Below are positions 8,908 through 17,898 of a DNA stretch of 64,000 bases, in pieces. Both the position numbers and the translations under genes were made by a program. The DNA lies in assembly GCA_020628425.1 (NCBI GenBank), contig JAHDEZ010000001.1, positions 62,001 to 126,000 of the forward strand, read 5' to 3'. The stretch's first letter is position 1. Each line of letters starts with the position of its first letter. Origin of the DNA: Hellea sp. GTDB lineage: Bacteria; Pseudomonadota; Alphaproteobacteria; Caulobacterales; Maricaulaceae. Under the pieces are notes generated by a model, which worked only from the letters and a program-made list of their open reading frames with translations, had not been told where the DNA came from and ran no database searches.

Positions 8908-9900
8908 CTAAATCTTGAAGTTAATCATCTTGCGCATAACGAGCGTACCTAAGACCATCATAACGGCACCAATCACCATGTTTTGCTGACCTCGATCCGT
9001 ATAATAGAGGTCATTCATGTAATCTGGTGATGCGATTGTTACGATGATCGCTACAGCGATGGGCAAGGCACCAATAATAATTGCCGACATTTTAGCTTCA
9101 GCAGAAAGCGCTTTGATTTTCTCGCGTAAAAGTTTGCGGCCCCGTAAAACGCCCGAAAGGTTAGCGAGAGATTCACCCAGGTTACCACCGGTTGTTCTTT
9201 GAATGTTTAAAACTGTCGCAAAGAAGTTCACTTCTGGAACCGGCATGCGTTCAAACATACGTTCCAAACAGACCTCGATAGGTACGCCAACTGCCTCGCC
9301 TTCGACTACCCGCAAGAATTCGCCAGCTACTGGTTCGGGGCTTTCATGAGCAATGATTTTCAAACAATCACCCAATGGCAAACCGGTTCGAACACCGCGA
9401 ACAATAATGTCCATGGCGTCCGCAAAGTTTTTAGTGAAGTTCTTTTGGCGTCTTGCAATAACAAAGTTCAAGAACCATCGCGGTAAACCAAAACCAACGG
9501 CGAAGGCAATACCTGCCGCGATAAGCGGTTTACCTGTGATCAAAAATCCAAGCGCCCCGGCTCCGACCCCTATTATAACGGAAATAATGGTAAACCGTTC
9601 GGCCGAAGTCTTCCAATCCGCTTGAACCAGTTTTGCTTTAAGAGACTTGCGTTGTTTCTTTCTGTTCCTTTGATCGGCTTCCAGTTTGTGCAGAGATTCT
9701 TCGATCTGTTTTCTGCGCTGACTGGTATCTTCGACTCGCATAAAAGAAAGTCGGCCTTTCTTGTCGGTGCCGCCTTTGCTTCCGCCAATAGTTTTGACTC
9801 GTTTGTCAGCGGTAGATGAGCCACCGCCCATCAAAAACATAAATAGGACGACCACGAAAGCCGCCCCTAAAATTGCTGTCAGAGTTGCCTGGTCAAACAT
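8908..9900 (-). CDS. tadB: Tad pilus inner-membrane platform protein TadB
   Basis: A T2SSF-domain membrane protein of 330 residues, partner of TadC. An N-terminal membrane segment (LTAILGAAFVVVLFMFLMGG) and a basic, coiled cytoplasmic stretch rich in Lys/Arg (about residues 55-90) come first. A membrane pair and the T2SSF domain follow, with ADAMDIIVRGVRTGLPLGDC and the RTTGGNLGESL motif typical of TadB. It lies 2 bp from cpaF and 7 bp from tadC. It corresponds to CpaG. Confidence 0.93.
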   Translation of the reverse strand: MFDQATLTAILGAAFVVVLFMFLMGGGSSTADKRVKTIGGSKGGTDKKGRLSFMRVEDTSQRRKQIEESLHKLEADQRNRKKQRKSLKAKLVQADWKTSAERFTIISVIIGVGAGALGFLITGKPLIAAGIAFAVGFGLPRWFLNFVIARRQKNFTKNFADAMDIIVRGVRTGLPLGDCLKIIAHESPEPVAGEFLRVVEGEAVGVPIEVCLERMFERMPVPEVNFFATVLNIQRTTGGNLGESLANLSGVLRGRKLLREKIKALSAEAKMSAIIIGALPIAVAIIVTIASPDYMNDLYYTDRGQQNMVIGAVMMVLGTLVMRKMINFKI

Positions 9901-9902
9901 GA

Positions 9903-11315
9903 TTATCCCCCTGCGGCATCCAGGGCTTCGGCCAGTTCTTTTTCAAGATTGAAATAGCGGGCCCGGTCCCAGAAGGCCGGGCGGGCGATACCGGTAGATT
10001 TATGTTCACCGATAATATTACCCTGTGCGTCTTCGCCGTCCATTTCATAAACAATCAAATCCTGCGTGACGATGACGTCACCTTCCATTCCAATGACTTC
10101 GGTCACTTTTGTAATACGCCGCGATCCATCCCGCAAACGTGCCGCCTGAACTATGACATCAACAGAGCCGACGATCATTTCTCGGATGGTCTTAGCCGGA
10201 AGGCTAAAGCCCCCCATGGTGATCATGGATTCCAGGCGAGATAAGGCTTCGCGGGGTGAGTTTGCGTGAAGAGTACCCATGGAACCGTCGTGACCTGTGT
10301 TCATTGCCTGTAAAAGGTCAAAGGCTTCTGGCCCTCGGACCTCACCCACAATAATGCGTTCCGGTCTCATCCGAAGACAGTTTTTAACCAAATCCGCCAT
10401 TGATACCTTACCTTTGCCTTCAAGATTAGGTGGGCGAGTTTCAAGGCGGACAACATGAGGCTGTTGCAATTGCAATTCGGCGGCATCTTCACAGGTGATA
10501 ATCCGCTCATCCGGATGAATAAAACCCGTTAAACAATTTAAAAGCGTCGTTTTACCAGAACCTGTACCACCAGAAATAACAATATTACATTGGCATGCCC
10601 CGATAATTTGCAGGACCTTCGCACCGGCAGGGGAAATGGATTTGAAATTCACTAAATCCTCAAGCTTAAGCTTATCCTTTTTAAATTTACGAATTGTCAG
10701 TGCAGGCCCGTCAATCGATAACGGTGGCGCGATAACGTTAACACGTGAACCATCTAGTAAGCGCGCGTCACAGATTGGGCTGGCTTCGTCAACACGACGT
10801 CCCACCTGAGACACAATCCGCTGACAAATATTCATCAGCTGCTGATTATCTCGGAAACGGATATTGGTTTTCTGCATCTTGCCATTGGCTTCAATGAAAA
10901 CATGCTTAGCACCATTGACCATAATATCGGCAATATCGTCCCGGGCTAAAAGCGGCTCTAAAGGGCCGTAACCCAGAATATCGTCACAAATTTCACTTAT
11001 GAGTTGATTTTGTTCGGCAACGGACAGACGTACATTTCGAATCGCGATAATTTCATCAACAATGACCCGGATTTCCTGGCGCGCTCGGTCAGGCTGCATA
11101 CCCGCAAGGGCAGATACGTCAATGGTTTCAAACAAGGCATTAAAAATAGTCGCCTTGGTTTCATAGTACTCTTCAGATCGGTCGGAACTCGTCGAGGCCG
11201 CCGATGTGGAGGCTTGCGGCGCCGGCTGAGCAACCTCAACTGGTTTAGGAGATTCGACCTTTGCAGGCTCCGGTGCGCTTAGCGCGGCATTGTTCGATTG
11301 CCTTTTCCCAAACAT
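9903..11315 (-). CDS. cpaF: Tad pilus assembly ATPase CpaF/TadA
   Basis: A secretion ATPase of the GspE/VirB11 type that powers Flp pilus extension and retraction at the inner membrane. The Walker [12 protein letters not shown] lies in the middle of the chain, followed by the Asp-box/Walker B region [14 protein letters not shown] and the His-box [15 protein letters not shown]. The length of 470 residues is normal. The N-terminal 45 residues are a Pro/Ala/Ser-rich linker seen in many CpaF proteins. Tightly packed between cpaE (6 bp) and tadB (2 bp). Confidence 0.96.
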   Translation of the reverse strand: MFGKRQSNNAALSAPEPAKVESPKPVEVAQPAPQASTSAASTSSDRSEEYYETKATIFNALFETIDVSALAGMQPDRARQEIRVIVDEIIAIRNVRLSVAEQNQLISEICDDILGYGPLEPLLARDDIADIMVNGAKHVFIEANGKMQKTNIRFRDNQQLMNICQRIVSQVGRRVDEASPICDARLLDGSRVNVIAPPLSIDGPALTIRKFKKDKLKLEDLVNFKSISPAGAKVLQIIGACQCNIVISGGTGSGKTTLLNCLTGFIHPDERIITCEDAAELQLQQPHVVRLETRPPNLEGKGKVSMADLVKNCLRMRPERIIVGEVRGPEAFDLLQAMNTGHDGSMGTLHANSPREALSRLESMITMGGFSLPAKTIREMIVGSVDVIVQAARLRDGSRRITKVTEVIGMEGDVIVTQDLIVYEMDGEDAQGNIIGEHKSTGIARPAFWDRARYFNLEKELAEALDAAGG

Positions 11316-11321
11316 GAGCGG

Positions 11322-12977
11322 TTATTTCCTTTTCTTAAACTTGGAAAATAACGATTTAGACTGAGCTTCAGGTGCACTGGCTGCGGCCTTGGCGGCACGT
11401 CCGGACTTCCGGCTCTTACGCTTGGCAGCATTCTCTGGAACGCCTACAAACGAACCGGTCTTAATACGATTAGCAATATATGTCAGGCCGTTCACGGTTG
11501 ACTGGGCCGACTTTACATCGGTCAACATCTTGCCGTCATTGGCAGCCTCGAAAAATCCATCTGGATCAAACGGCACAACGAGAGACGGCTCCAATCCAAT
11601 CGCAGCACTGAAATCTTTGACCGAAATCTCGTGCCCTTTGGAACGACCCACCTGGTTTAAAATTAGTATTGGCGCCGCGTCATTGGGGCGTTCGGCTTTA
11701 AGGTAATCGATAAGATTTTTTGTGTTACGCAAATTCGCCAGATCGCTGGTTGCTGTAATAATGACATCATCAGCACCAATCAAAACATTGCGCGTCCACT
11801 CGCACCAGTAATGAGGCAGATCCAGTATGGATACCGGACTGATCTTGCGCACACTCCTTACAACGGTTTCGAAGGCCTCTGAATTCATAATCGGATCCCC
11901 CTCAAGTGTTGCCGATGCCGGCAAAATGGAGAGCTTTGCTGTGTGTCTGAGCATAATCCGGTCCAGAAGTGTGTCATCGAGACGCTCTGGTTGCGACAAG
12001 GCTTCTTCTAAGCCCTGCGTCGCATCATAAGCAAAATCCAAACCGGTCGTTCCCCAGGATGAATCCAAATCAACCAGAGCTGTTTCTTGCTGAATGCGTT
12101 CTGACAAACACCAAGCGACATTATGGGCTAAAGTCGAAGACCCAACACCGCCTTTGGCGCCAAAGAAGGCCGCAACCCGCCCCATAAACGGCTTCTCCGG
12201 ATCTACAAAATGTTCAGAAATCGTCCTGATCAGGCTAAGCGGATGGAAAGGTGGAACGATATAATCACTGACACCTTTTTCCAAAAGCTGACGGTATAAT
12301 TTGATATCATTTGTTGCGCCAATCATGATCAGCTTAGTGCCCGCATCACAGACAGAAGCCAGCTGATCCAATTGTGCGAATAGTTCGTTACCACGCATGC
12401 CGGATTCAATCAGGATCAAAGCCGGGGTGCTTTCTTTATGATAGAAATCCAGAGCGGCTGGTAAGCCACCCATGAAAATCTTCAAATTTGTTCGTTTCAT
12501 CCGCCAATCACGAGACATCTCGTGAATGGCACCAGCTGTCTCAGACCGCTCACAAAATGCCTGAATCGCAATATTTGGGAGGGCAACTTCACCCCCCTCA
12601 CCATATGGCTCTGGAGACGGTGGTTGAAAACCGGGGGCCTGAACGCCTGCCATGGGCATAGTTGAAGATGCCATTGGCGATGATGGCATTGGCATTCCGG
12701 GTTGAGCACCAGGTACCGGCATCGGCATGCCTTGACCCGGATGTGGGGCGGGTGCCATTTGACCAGGAACAGGAGCAACCGGTGGGGCCATTGGTGCCGG
12801 TGCATGAGGCATAGGTGCCTGTTGCGGGACACCCTGCGGCATTGCTTGTGGCGGCTGACCATAAGGAGACGGCATTGGAGCCGCGACCGGAACACCCGGC
12901 ATTGGCGGCGCCGGCATAGGCTGAGGCGCGGGTACCGGTTGCGGAGCTGGCGGTGGTAGTTGAGAAGGATTTGTCAT
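11322..12977 (-). CDS. cpaE: CpaE/TadZ pilus localisation ATPase with long Pro/Met-rich N-terminus
   Basis: A ParA/MinD-like protein that positions the Tad machine, at the pole in Caulobacter. After about 125 Pro/Met/Ala/Gln-rich, evidently disordered residues come a receiver-like pseudo-domain (about 135-255) and the ATPase domain. The deviant Walker A is FFGAKGGVGSSTLAHN and the later motif VDLDSSWGTTGLDF is present. The C-terminus is basic (KRKSRKSGRAAKA). At 551 residues it is longer than many CpaE proteins because of the N-terminal extension. It begins 19 bp after cpaD. Confidence 0.93.
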   Translation of the reverse strand: MTNPSQLPPPAPQPVPAPQPMPAPPMPGVPVAAPMPSPYGQPPQAMPQGVPQQAPMPHAPAPMAPPVAPVPGQMAPAPHPGQGMPMPVPGAQPGMPMPSSPMASSTMPMAGVQAPGFQPPSPEPYGEGGEVALPNIAIQAFCERSETAGAIHEMSRDWRMKRTNLKIFMGGLPAALDFYHKESTPALILIESGMRGNELFAQLDQLASVCDAGTKLIMIGATNDIKLYRQLLEKGVSDYIVPPFHPLSLIRTISEHFVDPEKPFMGRVAAFFGAKGGVGSSTLAHNVAWCLSERIQQETALVDLDSSWGTTGLDFAYDATQGLEEALSQPERLDDTLLDRIMLRHTAKLSILPASATLEGDPIMNSEAFETVVRSVRKISPVSILDLPHYWCEWTRNVLIGADDVIITATSDLANLRNTKNLIDYLKAERPNDAAPILILNQVGRSKGHEISVKDFSAAIGLEPSLVVPFDPDGFFEAANDGKMLTDVKSAQSTVNGLTYIANRIKTGSFVGVPENAAKRKSRKSGRAAKAAASAPEAQSKSLFSKFKKRK

Positions 12978-12996
12978 TATTTCACAGCCTGTCAGT

Positions 12997-13662
12997 CTAG
13001 TCAGTCGAAGAGATGGATTGGTTAGGCGGAATCACCGAAGCCGGGCTTTCACCTTTTATATATTTGTCATAAACGGTCATCCGACGTCGCATGTCCGCTG
13101 GGGCCATATCGTAAGGGTGCAGGAATTGTGAGTAGTCCTGAACCATGGCAGCCAAATTGGCATTCTGGCTACAGCCAAACTCGTGATAAGGCTGATTGTT
13201 ATAAGTCCGCGTTAGATCAGTTCGAATTGTACAATCCTGAGGCAATGTCTTGAGACGACGATAGGAAATAACCACGGGGGCGGGCTGACCTGGACGGGAT
13301 TGATACTGTCCTTCTTGAATAGGCGCACCCGCCATGCCGATTTCAGCCATGAGATTTTGAACAACACCGCGGGTCTGGACGACACCAGCGGAGCTGTGAG
13401 CTGGGAGATTCATATAGAGCGGGCCATCACCAAACCGGCCATATCCGCTTAAAAAGCCCGCCACAGCCTGCTGATCCCGAGCGGAAAGAGACATGCCGTC
13501 AGGACGCGAGTAAAGCTCTAAACGCTCAATAGATTCAGCGATCTGAATCGGGTTTTTTCTAAAGAGGGGCGGCTCGCTTTGCATCGGCGTTGCACAACCA
13601 GCCAGAAAAACAACCGTACCCGCCAAGAGGCTCGTTTTCATTTTCATGCTCAATTTCACCAT
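12997..13662 (-). CDS. cpaD: CpaD pilus assembly lipoprotein
   Basis: An outer-membrane/periplasmic lipoprotein of the Tad apparatus. The signal peptide ends in the lipobox LAGC (FLAGCATPM). The CpaD family core follows, with VISYRRLKTLPQDC and the EFGCSQNANLAAMVQD segment that is characteristic of the family. I chose the ATG at 13662 because AGGGGAACGAC precedes it. The upstream start in the track (13689) would overlap cpaC and put extra charged residues before the signal peptide. The gene lies between cpaC and cpaE. Confidence 0.9.
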   Translation of the reverse strand: MVKLSMKMKTSLLAGTVVFLAGCATPMQSEPPLFRKNPIQIAESIERLELYSRPDGMSLSARDQQAVAGFLSGYGRFGDGPLYMNLPAHSSAGVVQTRGVVQNLMAEIGMAGAPIQEGQYQSRPGQPAPVVISYRRLKTLPQDCTIRTDLTRTYNNQPYHEFGCSQNANLAAMVQDYSQFLHPYDMAPADMRRRMTVYDKYIKGESPASVIPPNQSISSTD

Positions 13663-13678
13663 GTCGTTCCCCTTTCTA

Positions 13679-15157
13679 TCAGTCAACAATGTGACCGAAG
13701 GTTCCTGTATTTGAGGTACCGGTTACATTTTTCGCCGCGTCTCCGTAGACCTTGTTGATAGTCCCCAAGAGAATGGAATCTTTGTCATTAGATGGAACAA
13801 AGCTGTCGAGTGGCGTCTGCAAATTATCCGGATGTGTTGGGTCCACCAGATAAGGCGTCACGATTATGACCAGCTCTGTCTGTGTGGTCAGGTCGTCCCG
13901 ACTACGGAAGGCTGCACCGACCAGTGGGAGGTCTTTCGCCCCCGGAATACCGTCAACAGATTGACGTGCTTCTTCGCGGATAAGCCCAGCGATAACCAAG
14001 CTGCCACCTGCCGGAAGTTCAACGACGGTGTTTGCTCTACGAATTCTTAGACCTAGGATATCTGATGAGACCCCCCCCGTTTCAAATGAACCTTCAGTTG
14101 TCGGCTCTGAAACCTCAGTAGAAATATTTAGAGAGATACGACCTTCGCTAAGCACGACCGGTGTAAAGCCCAAAGCAACACCATAAGGCTTAAATTCAAA
14201 CTCCCTTTGAACACGGCCCTGATCATCGACGAAGACATTTGTCAAAAGCGGGAACTCACCACCCACTAGGAAGTTCGCCGTTTCACCGGAAATGGCCGCC
14301 AAAGTCGGCTCAGCAAGGGTTCTAATAAGACCGACGCGCTCCAATGCATCAAATGCACCCGTAATCCGATCTAGCGCCCCGCCAAGGTCAAGATTGAAGT
14401 TACCGGCAAGACCGGCACCAGTCTGCAAGGCATTGTTTGATAACAGAGAAACTGTCGACCCGCCGCCTAATTCGCCGATAGCATTCAAATTAATACCCAT
14501 TTGCTTGGATACACTGCGCTGCATTTCGACCATTCTAACTTTAAGAAGGACCTGGTCCTTACCTTCGACAGTCATCATATTGACGATCTGACCCGCATCG
14601 CCGCCACCGCCTGTATTTTCCCCGAGCCACATATTGGCTATCGCTGCGACTTTGTCAGCTACAGCCGCATTAGGGACGCGCCCGGTCAGCAAAAGATTGT
14701 TATTTACCGCCTGAACCTCGACCTGAGCCCCTTCAGCATGCTGCGCTATCAAGGACTTAAGACCGTTGAGGTCTCGTTCAACCCGAATTTCCAGCGTGAG
14801 GATTTCTTCATTATTACTGCCATAAAAATAAACATTCGTTTGACCGACTTTGCGACCAATCAAAACTGTTCGGTGCTGTGTATGTGGCATCGCTTCAACA
14901 ACGGACGGATCAGCAACAATCACATCCATCATGGGCACAGGGAGTTCTACTGTAGTGGATTTACCAAAAGGCAGAACAATTGACCTTGTGACGGCACTCT
15001 GTCCTGGCAGTTGAATATTGATACCATCACTGGCTTGTGACTGAATATATGAATACGTCCTGTCACCCGCATTCGCCGTCCCTGCAATCAAAGCCGCAGA
15101 TGTTAAAATCAGGCCTGTTTTCAGGGCAAATTTTCTGATGTCAAAGTTTCTCATCAT
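13679..15157 (-). CDS. cpaC: CpaC/RcpA secretin of the Tad pilus
   Basis: The outer-membrane secretin channel through which Flp pili exit. A signal peptide (ends near TANAGD) is followed by the pilus-assembly N-terminal domain (about 45-125) with the IVADPSVVEAMP motif. A BON/secretin N-domain follows, then the secretin domain with LKVRMVEMQRSV and the GGEFPLLTN and VVLSEGRISLNI strands. The C-terminal motif LPAGGSLVIAGLI ends the domain. The length of 492 residues is normal. Its ATG overlaps the cpaB stop (TAATG). Confidence 0.95.
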   Translation of the reverse strand: MMRNFDIRKFALKTGLILTSAALIAGTANAGDRTYSYIQSQASDGINIQLPGQSAVTRSIVLPFGKSTTVELPVPMMDVIVADPSVVEAMPHTQHRTVLIGRKVGQTNVYFYGSNNEEILTLEIRVERDLNGLKSLIAQHAEGAQVEVQAVNNNLLLTGRVPNAAVADKVAAIANMWLGENTGGGGDAGQIVNMMTVEGKDQVLLKVRMVEMQRSVSKQMGINLNAIGELGGGSTVSLLSNNALQTGAGLAGNFNLDLGGALDRITGAFDALERVGLIRTLAEPTLAAISGETANFLVGGEFPLLTNVFVDDQGRVQREFEFKPYGVALGFTPVVLSEGRISLNISTEVSEPTTEGSFETGGVSSDILGLRIRRANTVVELPAGGSLVIAGLIREEARQSVDGIPGAKDLPLVGAAFRSRDDLTTQTELVIIVTPYLVDPTHPDNLQTPLDSFVPSNDKDSILLGTINKVYGDAAKNVTGTSNTGTFGHIVD

Positions 15158-15996
15158 TATTGTCCTCTGATTGCAACCTGAGAAGGTTGACCATCCCGAT
15201 ATATGACAAGTGAAGATACTTCGCCGCCGTTACTGCTTTTGACAGTTGCGTGGCTTCTTCCGGGTACAGACCCTTTGCCAAGTGGGCGCAGCGTCAGGCT
15301 AAGATCGCCCTGCGCTACAGATTGCTGTAAAACTTCCGCGTCGTCTTGTGTCAGCTCGAAGGTCGCTGTTGAGCCGATAACAGCTGGGCCGGCTTCTGTG
15401 CTGGTAGAGAATGTCTGGTCGATCGCCAAAACACGAACATTTTCAAAGATTGTCTGAGATACGAACCGTTTCGACCCTTGAGACGCCCCTTGCAGACTAC
15501 TAATCGAGCTAGTCAGGATAATATCGACATGGTCACCGGGCTGAATAAAGCCGCCAGCGGCTGTATCAACAGAAATCCGAGTTGTAACGGCACGCATACC
15601 GGGGCTCAACAGGGCTGACATGACGCTCTTCTCACCAGGCATAACGATTTTCCGGCTGGAAATCGGATCTTCAGCGAAAAACTCTGCCTTAGCAACACCG
15701 CCAATGAAGGCTTCCATAGCCTGAGGGTTCGAATCCTTTGTGACGTGGTTCGCCAATAAAGCCTCTGACGGCCAAGGGCGCCAACTCATATGGCTCTCAT
15801 TCAAGCGTGTTCCGAAGGATATATCTGTACTGGCAACCAGAATGTCTGTGTACTGAACTCTTTCAACAACCTCAGTCACCTGTTGTGGCGGTGGAGGCGG
15901 TGCCGCTTTGGGTGTTCCCATCTTCCGCAACTGCAGAAAAATCAGTGGCACCAATATTATCATCAAAATGAGCAGTATCAGTCGTCTTTTATCCAT
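15157..15996 (-). CDS. cpaB: CpaB/RcpC Flp pilus assembly protein
   Basis: A periplasmic Tad component anchored by an N-terminal membrane helix (RLILLILMIILVPLIFL). An SAF domain (about residues 50-115, with LVASTDISFGTRL) and the CpaB/RcpC domain with MRAVTTRISVDTAAGGFIQPGD follow. Members have proposed roles in binding the secretin and peptidoglycan. The ATG at 15996 is preferred over the upstream TTG (16014). A CtrA-like box lies about 65 bp upstream, so cpaB may start its own transcript. Confidence 0.93.
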   Translation of the reverse strand: MDKRRLILLILMIILVPLIFLQLRKMGTPKAAPPPPPQQVTEVVERVQYTDILVASTDISFGTRLNESHMSWRPWPSEALLANHVTKDSNPQAMEAFIGGVAKAEFFAEDPISSRKIVMPGEKSVMSALLSPGMRAVTTRISVDTAAGGFIQPGDHVDIILTSSISSLQGASQGSKRFVSQTIFENVRVLAIDQTFSTSTEAGPAVIGSTATFELTQDDAEVLQQSVAQGDLSLTLRPLGKGSVPGRSHATVKSSNGGEVSSLVIYRDGQPSQVAIRGQ

Positions 15997-16059
15997 GATC
16001 TGAACTTCCCTCAATAACCGTTCAATTATGTTCCCGACCCTTTTTTAGGCGCGGAAACC

Positions 16060-16074
16060 ATAAAGCATGGTTAA
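16060..16074 (-). promoter_or_regulatory. CtrA-like half-site pair upstream of cpaB
   Basis: On the minus strand TTAA-CCATGCT-TTAT, one mismatch from TTAA-N7-TTAA. It sits in the cpaA-cpaB gap. A 7/8 match is expected a few times by chance in intergenic DNA, so this is only suggestive. Confidence 0.35.
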
Positions 16075-16111
16075 TTTTTAGGAATCTTCGGCAAAGAAAA
16101 GGTTAACAAGA

Positions 16112-16618
16112 CTAGCTTAATAGCGCTGCAGCCCGGAAAATTTCACTATTTAGCAGGGCGAAGATGCCTCCAAAGGCCAATGCCAGGCCATAGGGCATGT
16201 CATTTTGCACTTTTACGAGCTTATACATCCAATCTGTCCCGAGCACTGTGACAGGGATATATTTCCGGCAACAAAGGATCAGAGCTGAAATCAATCCACC
16301 GGCAATGGCCGTCCAGACCACATAAAACAATAAATCCGGCCATTGCCAGAAAAAGGAGGTGGCTGCCATTAGCTTTGCGTCGCCACCACCCAGCCAACCG
16401 CCAGCAAACATAGCAAAGCCAAACAGGAATACGGTTGTACCAACCAAAAGGTGCTCACCAAACATTGACCAGCTTTCCATGACAAATGGTGAAATGACGA
16501 GGAAGCCCACAATCAGAAAAAGACTTATCCAATTTGGGATAGTCATGGTCGTCGCATCACTCCAAGCTGCGGAGAGCATGGCAAAGACAAAAATAGCGAA
16601 AAGGATAAATGTAATCAT
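16112..16618 (-). CDS. cpaA: CpaA/TadV prepilin peptidase
   Basis: An aspartyl membrane protease (type IV leader peptidase family, A24) that processes the Flp prepilin and TadE-like pseudopilins. The two catalytic Asp residues are in WSDATTMTIPN (near residue 20) and the GxGD-type motif GGGDAKL (near residue 80). There are about five hydrophobic segments. The length of 168 residues matches the short CpaA form lacking the methylase domain. It lies between flp and cpaB. Confidence 0.94.
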   Translation of the reverse strand: MITFILFAIFVFAMLSAAWSDATTMTIPNWISLFLIVGFLVISPFVMESWSMFGEHLLVGTTVFLFGFAMFAGGWLGGGDAKLMAATSFFWQWPDLLFYVVWTAIAGGLISALILCCRKYIPVTVLGTDWMYKLVKVQNDMPYGLALAFGGIFALLNSEIFRAAALLS

Positions 16619-16713
16619 CGCTGTTGAATCCTGATGTCGACTGTTGAACCTTTCTTAGCGCAACAGAGTTAACGTCCCGTTTCTAAAGGAATTTTTCTCT
16701 GGGATCTGGGCAT

Positions 16714-16740
16714 AAAAAAACCGCCCCGAAGGGCGGTTTA
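16714..16740 (-). terminator. Strong terminator after flp
   Basis: On the minus strand AAACCGCCC-TTCG-GGGCGGTTTTTTT, a 9-bp stem with a UUCG-type tetraloop, 22 bp after the pilin stop. It would separate abundant pilin mRNA from the downstream cpa genes. Confidence 0.9.
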
Positions 16741-16761
16741 AATCTGTTATCGACCGGCGAA

Positions 16762-16932
16762 TTATGCGCCGTCGACCTCGCCAGCGATGAAGCTGAACTT
16801 TTGGTTCAGAGATGTACCCAGAGCCTGAGCACCAATGATGATAGCGATAGCGATCAGAGCGGCGATAAGACCGTACTCAATAGCAGTTGCACCAGATTCG
16901 TCTTTAATAAAACGAGAAACCAACTTTTGCAT
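16762..16932 (-). CDS. flp: Flp-type major pilin (56 aa, missed by the ORF track)
   Basis: I translated this from the minus strand: MQKLVSRFIKDESGATAIEY, then GLIAALIAIAIIIGAQALGT and a short tail ending GEVDGA. It is the Flp/PilA prepilin. A basic leader is cleaved by CpaA after Gly (DESG|ATAIEY), the mature chain has Glu at position 5 and Tyr at 6, and a hydrophobic helix follows. At 56 residues it falls under the track cut-off. It heads the cpa cluster, with a strong terminator behind it and a CtrA-like box about 80 bp ahead. PilA transcription depends on CtrA in Caulobacter. Confidence 0.95.
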   Translation of the reverse strand: MQKLVSRFIKDESGATAIEYGLIAALIAIAIIIGAQALGTSLNQKFSFIAGEVDGA

Positions 16933-17251
16933 AACTTACTCCCACGTATGCGTTAGAGGAATTGTCCTCACAGGGCCAATCCCTGTTAAAACTGCTTATA
17001 GGGGTCACGCGTTACAATCTCTTTAAAGAGTATAGTAAAGAAAACCTTATTTTTTCAGTTGTTTAGCTTCCATTCACTTATCGGATAAATGTGGCGTAAT
17101 TATGCCCAATTCCGCTTAAAAAAACGCCCCTATATATATAAAGCCACTTATTTTGACGGCGGTTCCACTCCAAACTCCGTTTTATCAACGATTTATAAAC
17201 GCTTGATTCACTATGTTGGGGGAAATTCGCTTAAACTAGAGGACCACTGCG
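16933..17251. other. Divergent intergenic region between flp and the CpaC-N-like gene
   Basis: 319 bp without a credible gene. It holds the flp leader, a CtrA-like box (17012-17026) and AT-rich stretches that could carry both promoters. The 82-codon ORF at 17089 has no family resemblance and overlaps the next gene. Confidence 0.6.
17012..17026 (-). promoter_or_regulatory. CtrA-like box in the flp promoter region
   Basis: Minus strand TTAA-AGAGATT-GTAA, 7 of 8 positions of TTAA-N7-TTAA, about 80 bp before the pilin ATG. The placement fits the known CtrA control of pilA in Caulobacter. The match alone is weak. Confidence 0.45.
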
Positions 17252-17809
17252 ATGGTTTCGACAAAAAATTTACTCAAAACAGGCATTTGTTTTGCTGCAA
17301 TGGTGGTAAGCGCTCACGCTCAGGCTGGCGACTTTAGCGGAACTTATAGCGTTGAGCTTAATAAGACAGAAATCGTTCGTTTGAGTGAACCAGCGGCGGC
17401 TGTTGTCATCGGCAATCCCAAAATTGCCGATGTATCTGTACACTCCAGCGATACTGTTTTTGTATTAGGACGCGGATATGGCCAAACGAATCTGATCATT
17501 CTGAATTCGAACGGCGATACAATTATGGATGCCGACATCCAGGTTGTGGCTCCGATTTCTGTTGGGAATGTCCGACTTTATGAAGGTCGTAACAGGTCCA
17601 CCTTTAGCTGTGCACCAAATTGCCTCCCGTCTCCGGTCCTGGGAGATTCTGTAGAGTTTGTTGTTTTGAATACACCGGAAACCCGTGAAATCAGTACTAC
17701 GATGATTAGCGGTCCAATTACCCGACCTCAAAACATAGTCGGTATGGCTGTCGAGACAGAACCTGAATTTTCCGAAGATGATCCACGTCGACCTTATTTT
17801 CCAGAATAA
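17252..17809 (+). CDS. Pilus assembly protein N-terminal domain protein (CpaC N-domain-like)
   Basis: A secreted protein of 185 residues. The signal peptide ends near SAHAQAGD. The following domain is like the N-terminal domain of the CpaC secretin (T2SS-T3SS pilus N domain). Its VVIGNPKIADVSVHSSDTVF and GRGYGQTNLIILN segments closely parallel IVADPSVVEAMP and GRKVGQTNVYFYG in CpaC from this locus. It has no secretin domain. It probably assists the periplasmic or outer-membrane part of the Tad machine. Two Cys in the C-terminal part (FSCAPNC) may pair. It diverges from flp and precedes two TadE-like genes. Confidence 0.82.
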   Translation: MVSTKNLLKTGICFAAMVVSAHAQAGDFSGTYSVELNKTEIVRLSEPAAAVVIGNPKIADVSVHSSDTVFVLGRGYGQTNLIILNSNGDTIMDADIQVVAPISVGNVRLYEGRNRSTFSCAPNCLPSPVLGDSVEFVVLNTPETREISTTMISGPITRPQNIVGMAVETEPEFSEDDPRRPYFPE

Positions 17810-17872
17810 GTCACGTTTACCTCCGGTTAACGATAACCTTTCTCATAAAATAAATCATTTTTAGCTATTAAT

Positions 17873-17892
17873 CCGCGGAATTAGTTCTGCGG
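17873..17892 (+). other. Hairpin covering the ribosome-binding site of the first tadE-like gene
   Basis: CCGCGGAA-TTAG-TTCTGCGG forms an 8-bp stem (one G-U pair) whose 3' arm overlaps the GGGG of the SD, 6 nt before the ATG. It could limit initiation. No experimental parallel is known to me. Confidence 0.4.
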
Positions 17893-17898
17893 GGAAAT

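Noticed and set aside
12497-12959. Arg/His-rich ORFs on both strands
   Set aside because: Shadows of the Pro/Met-rich N-terminus of CpaE.
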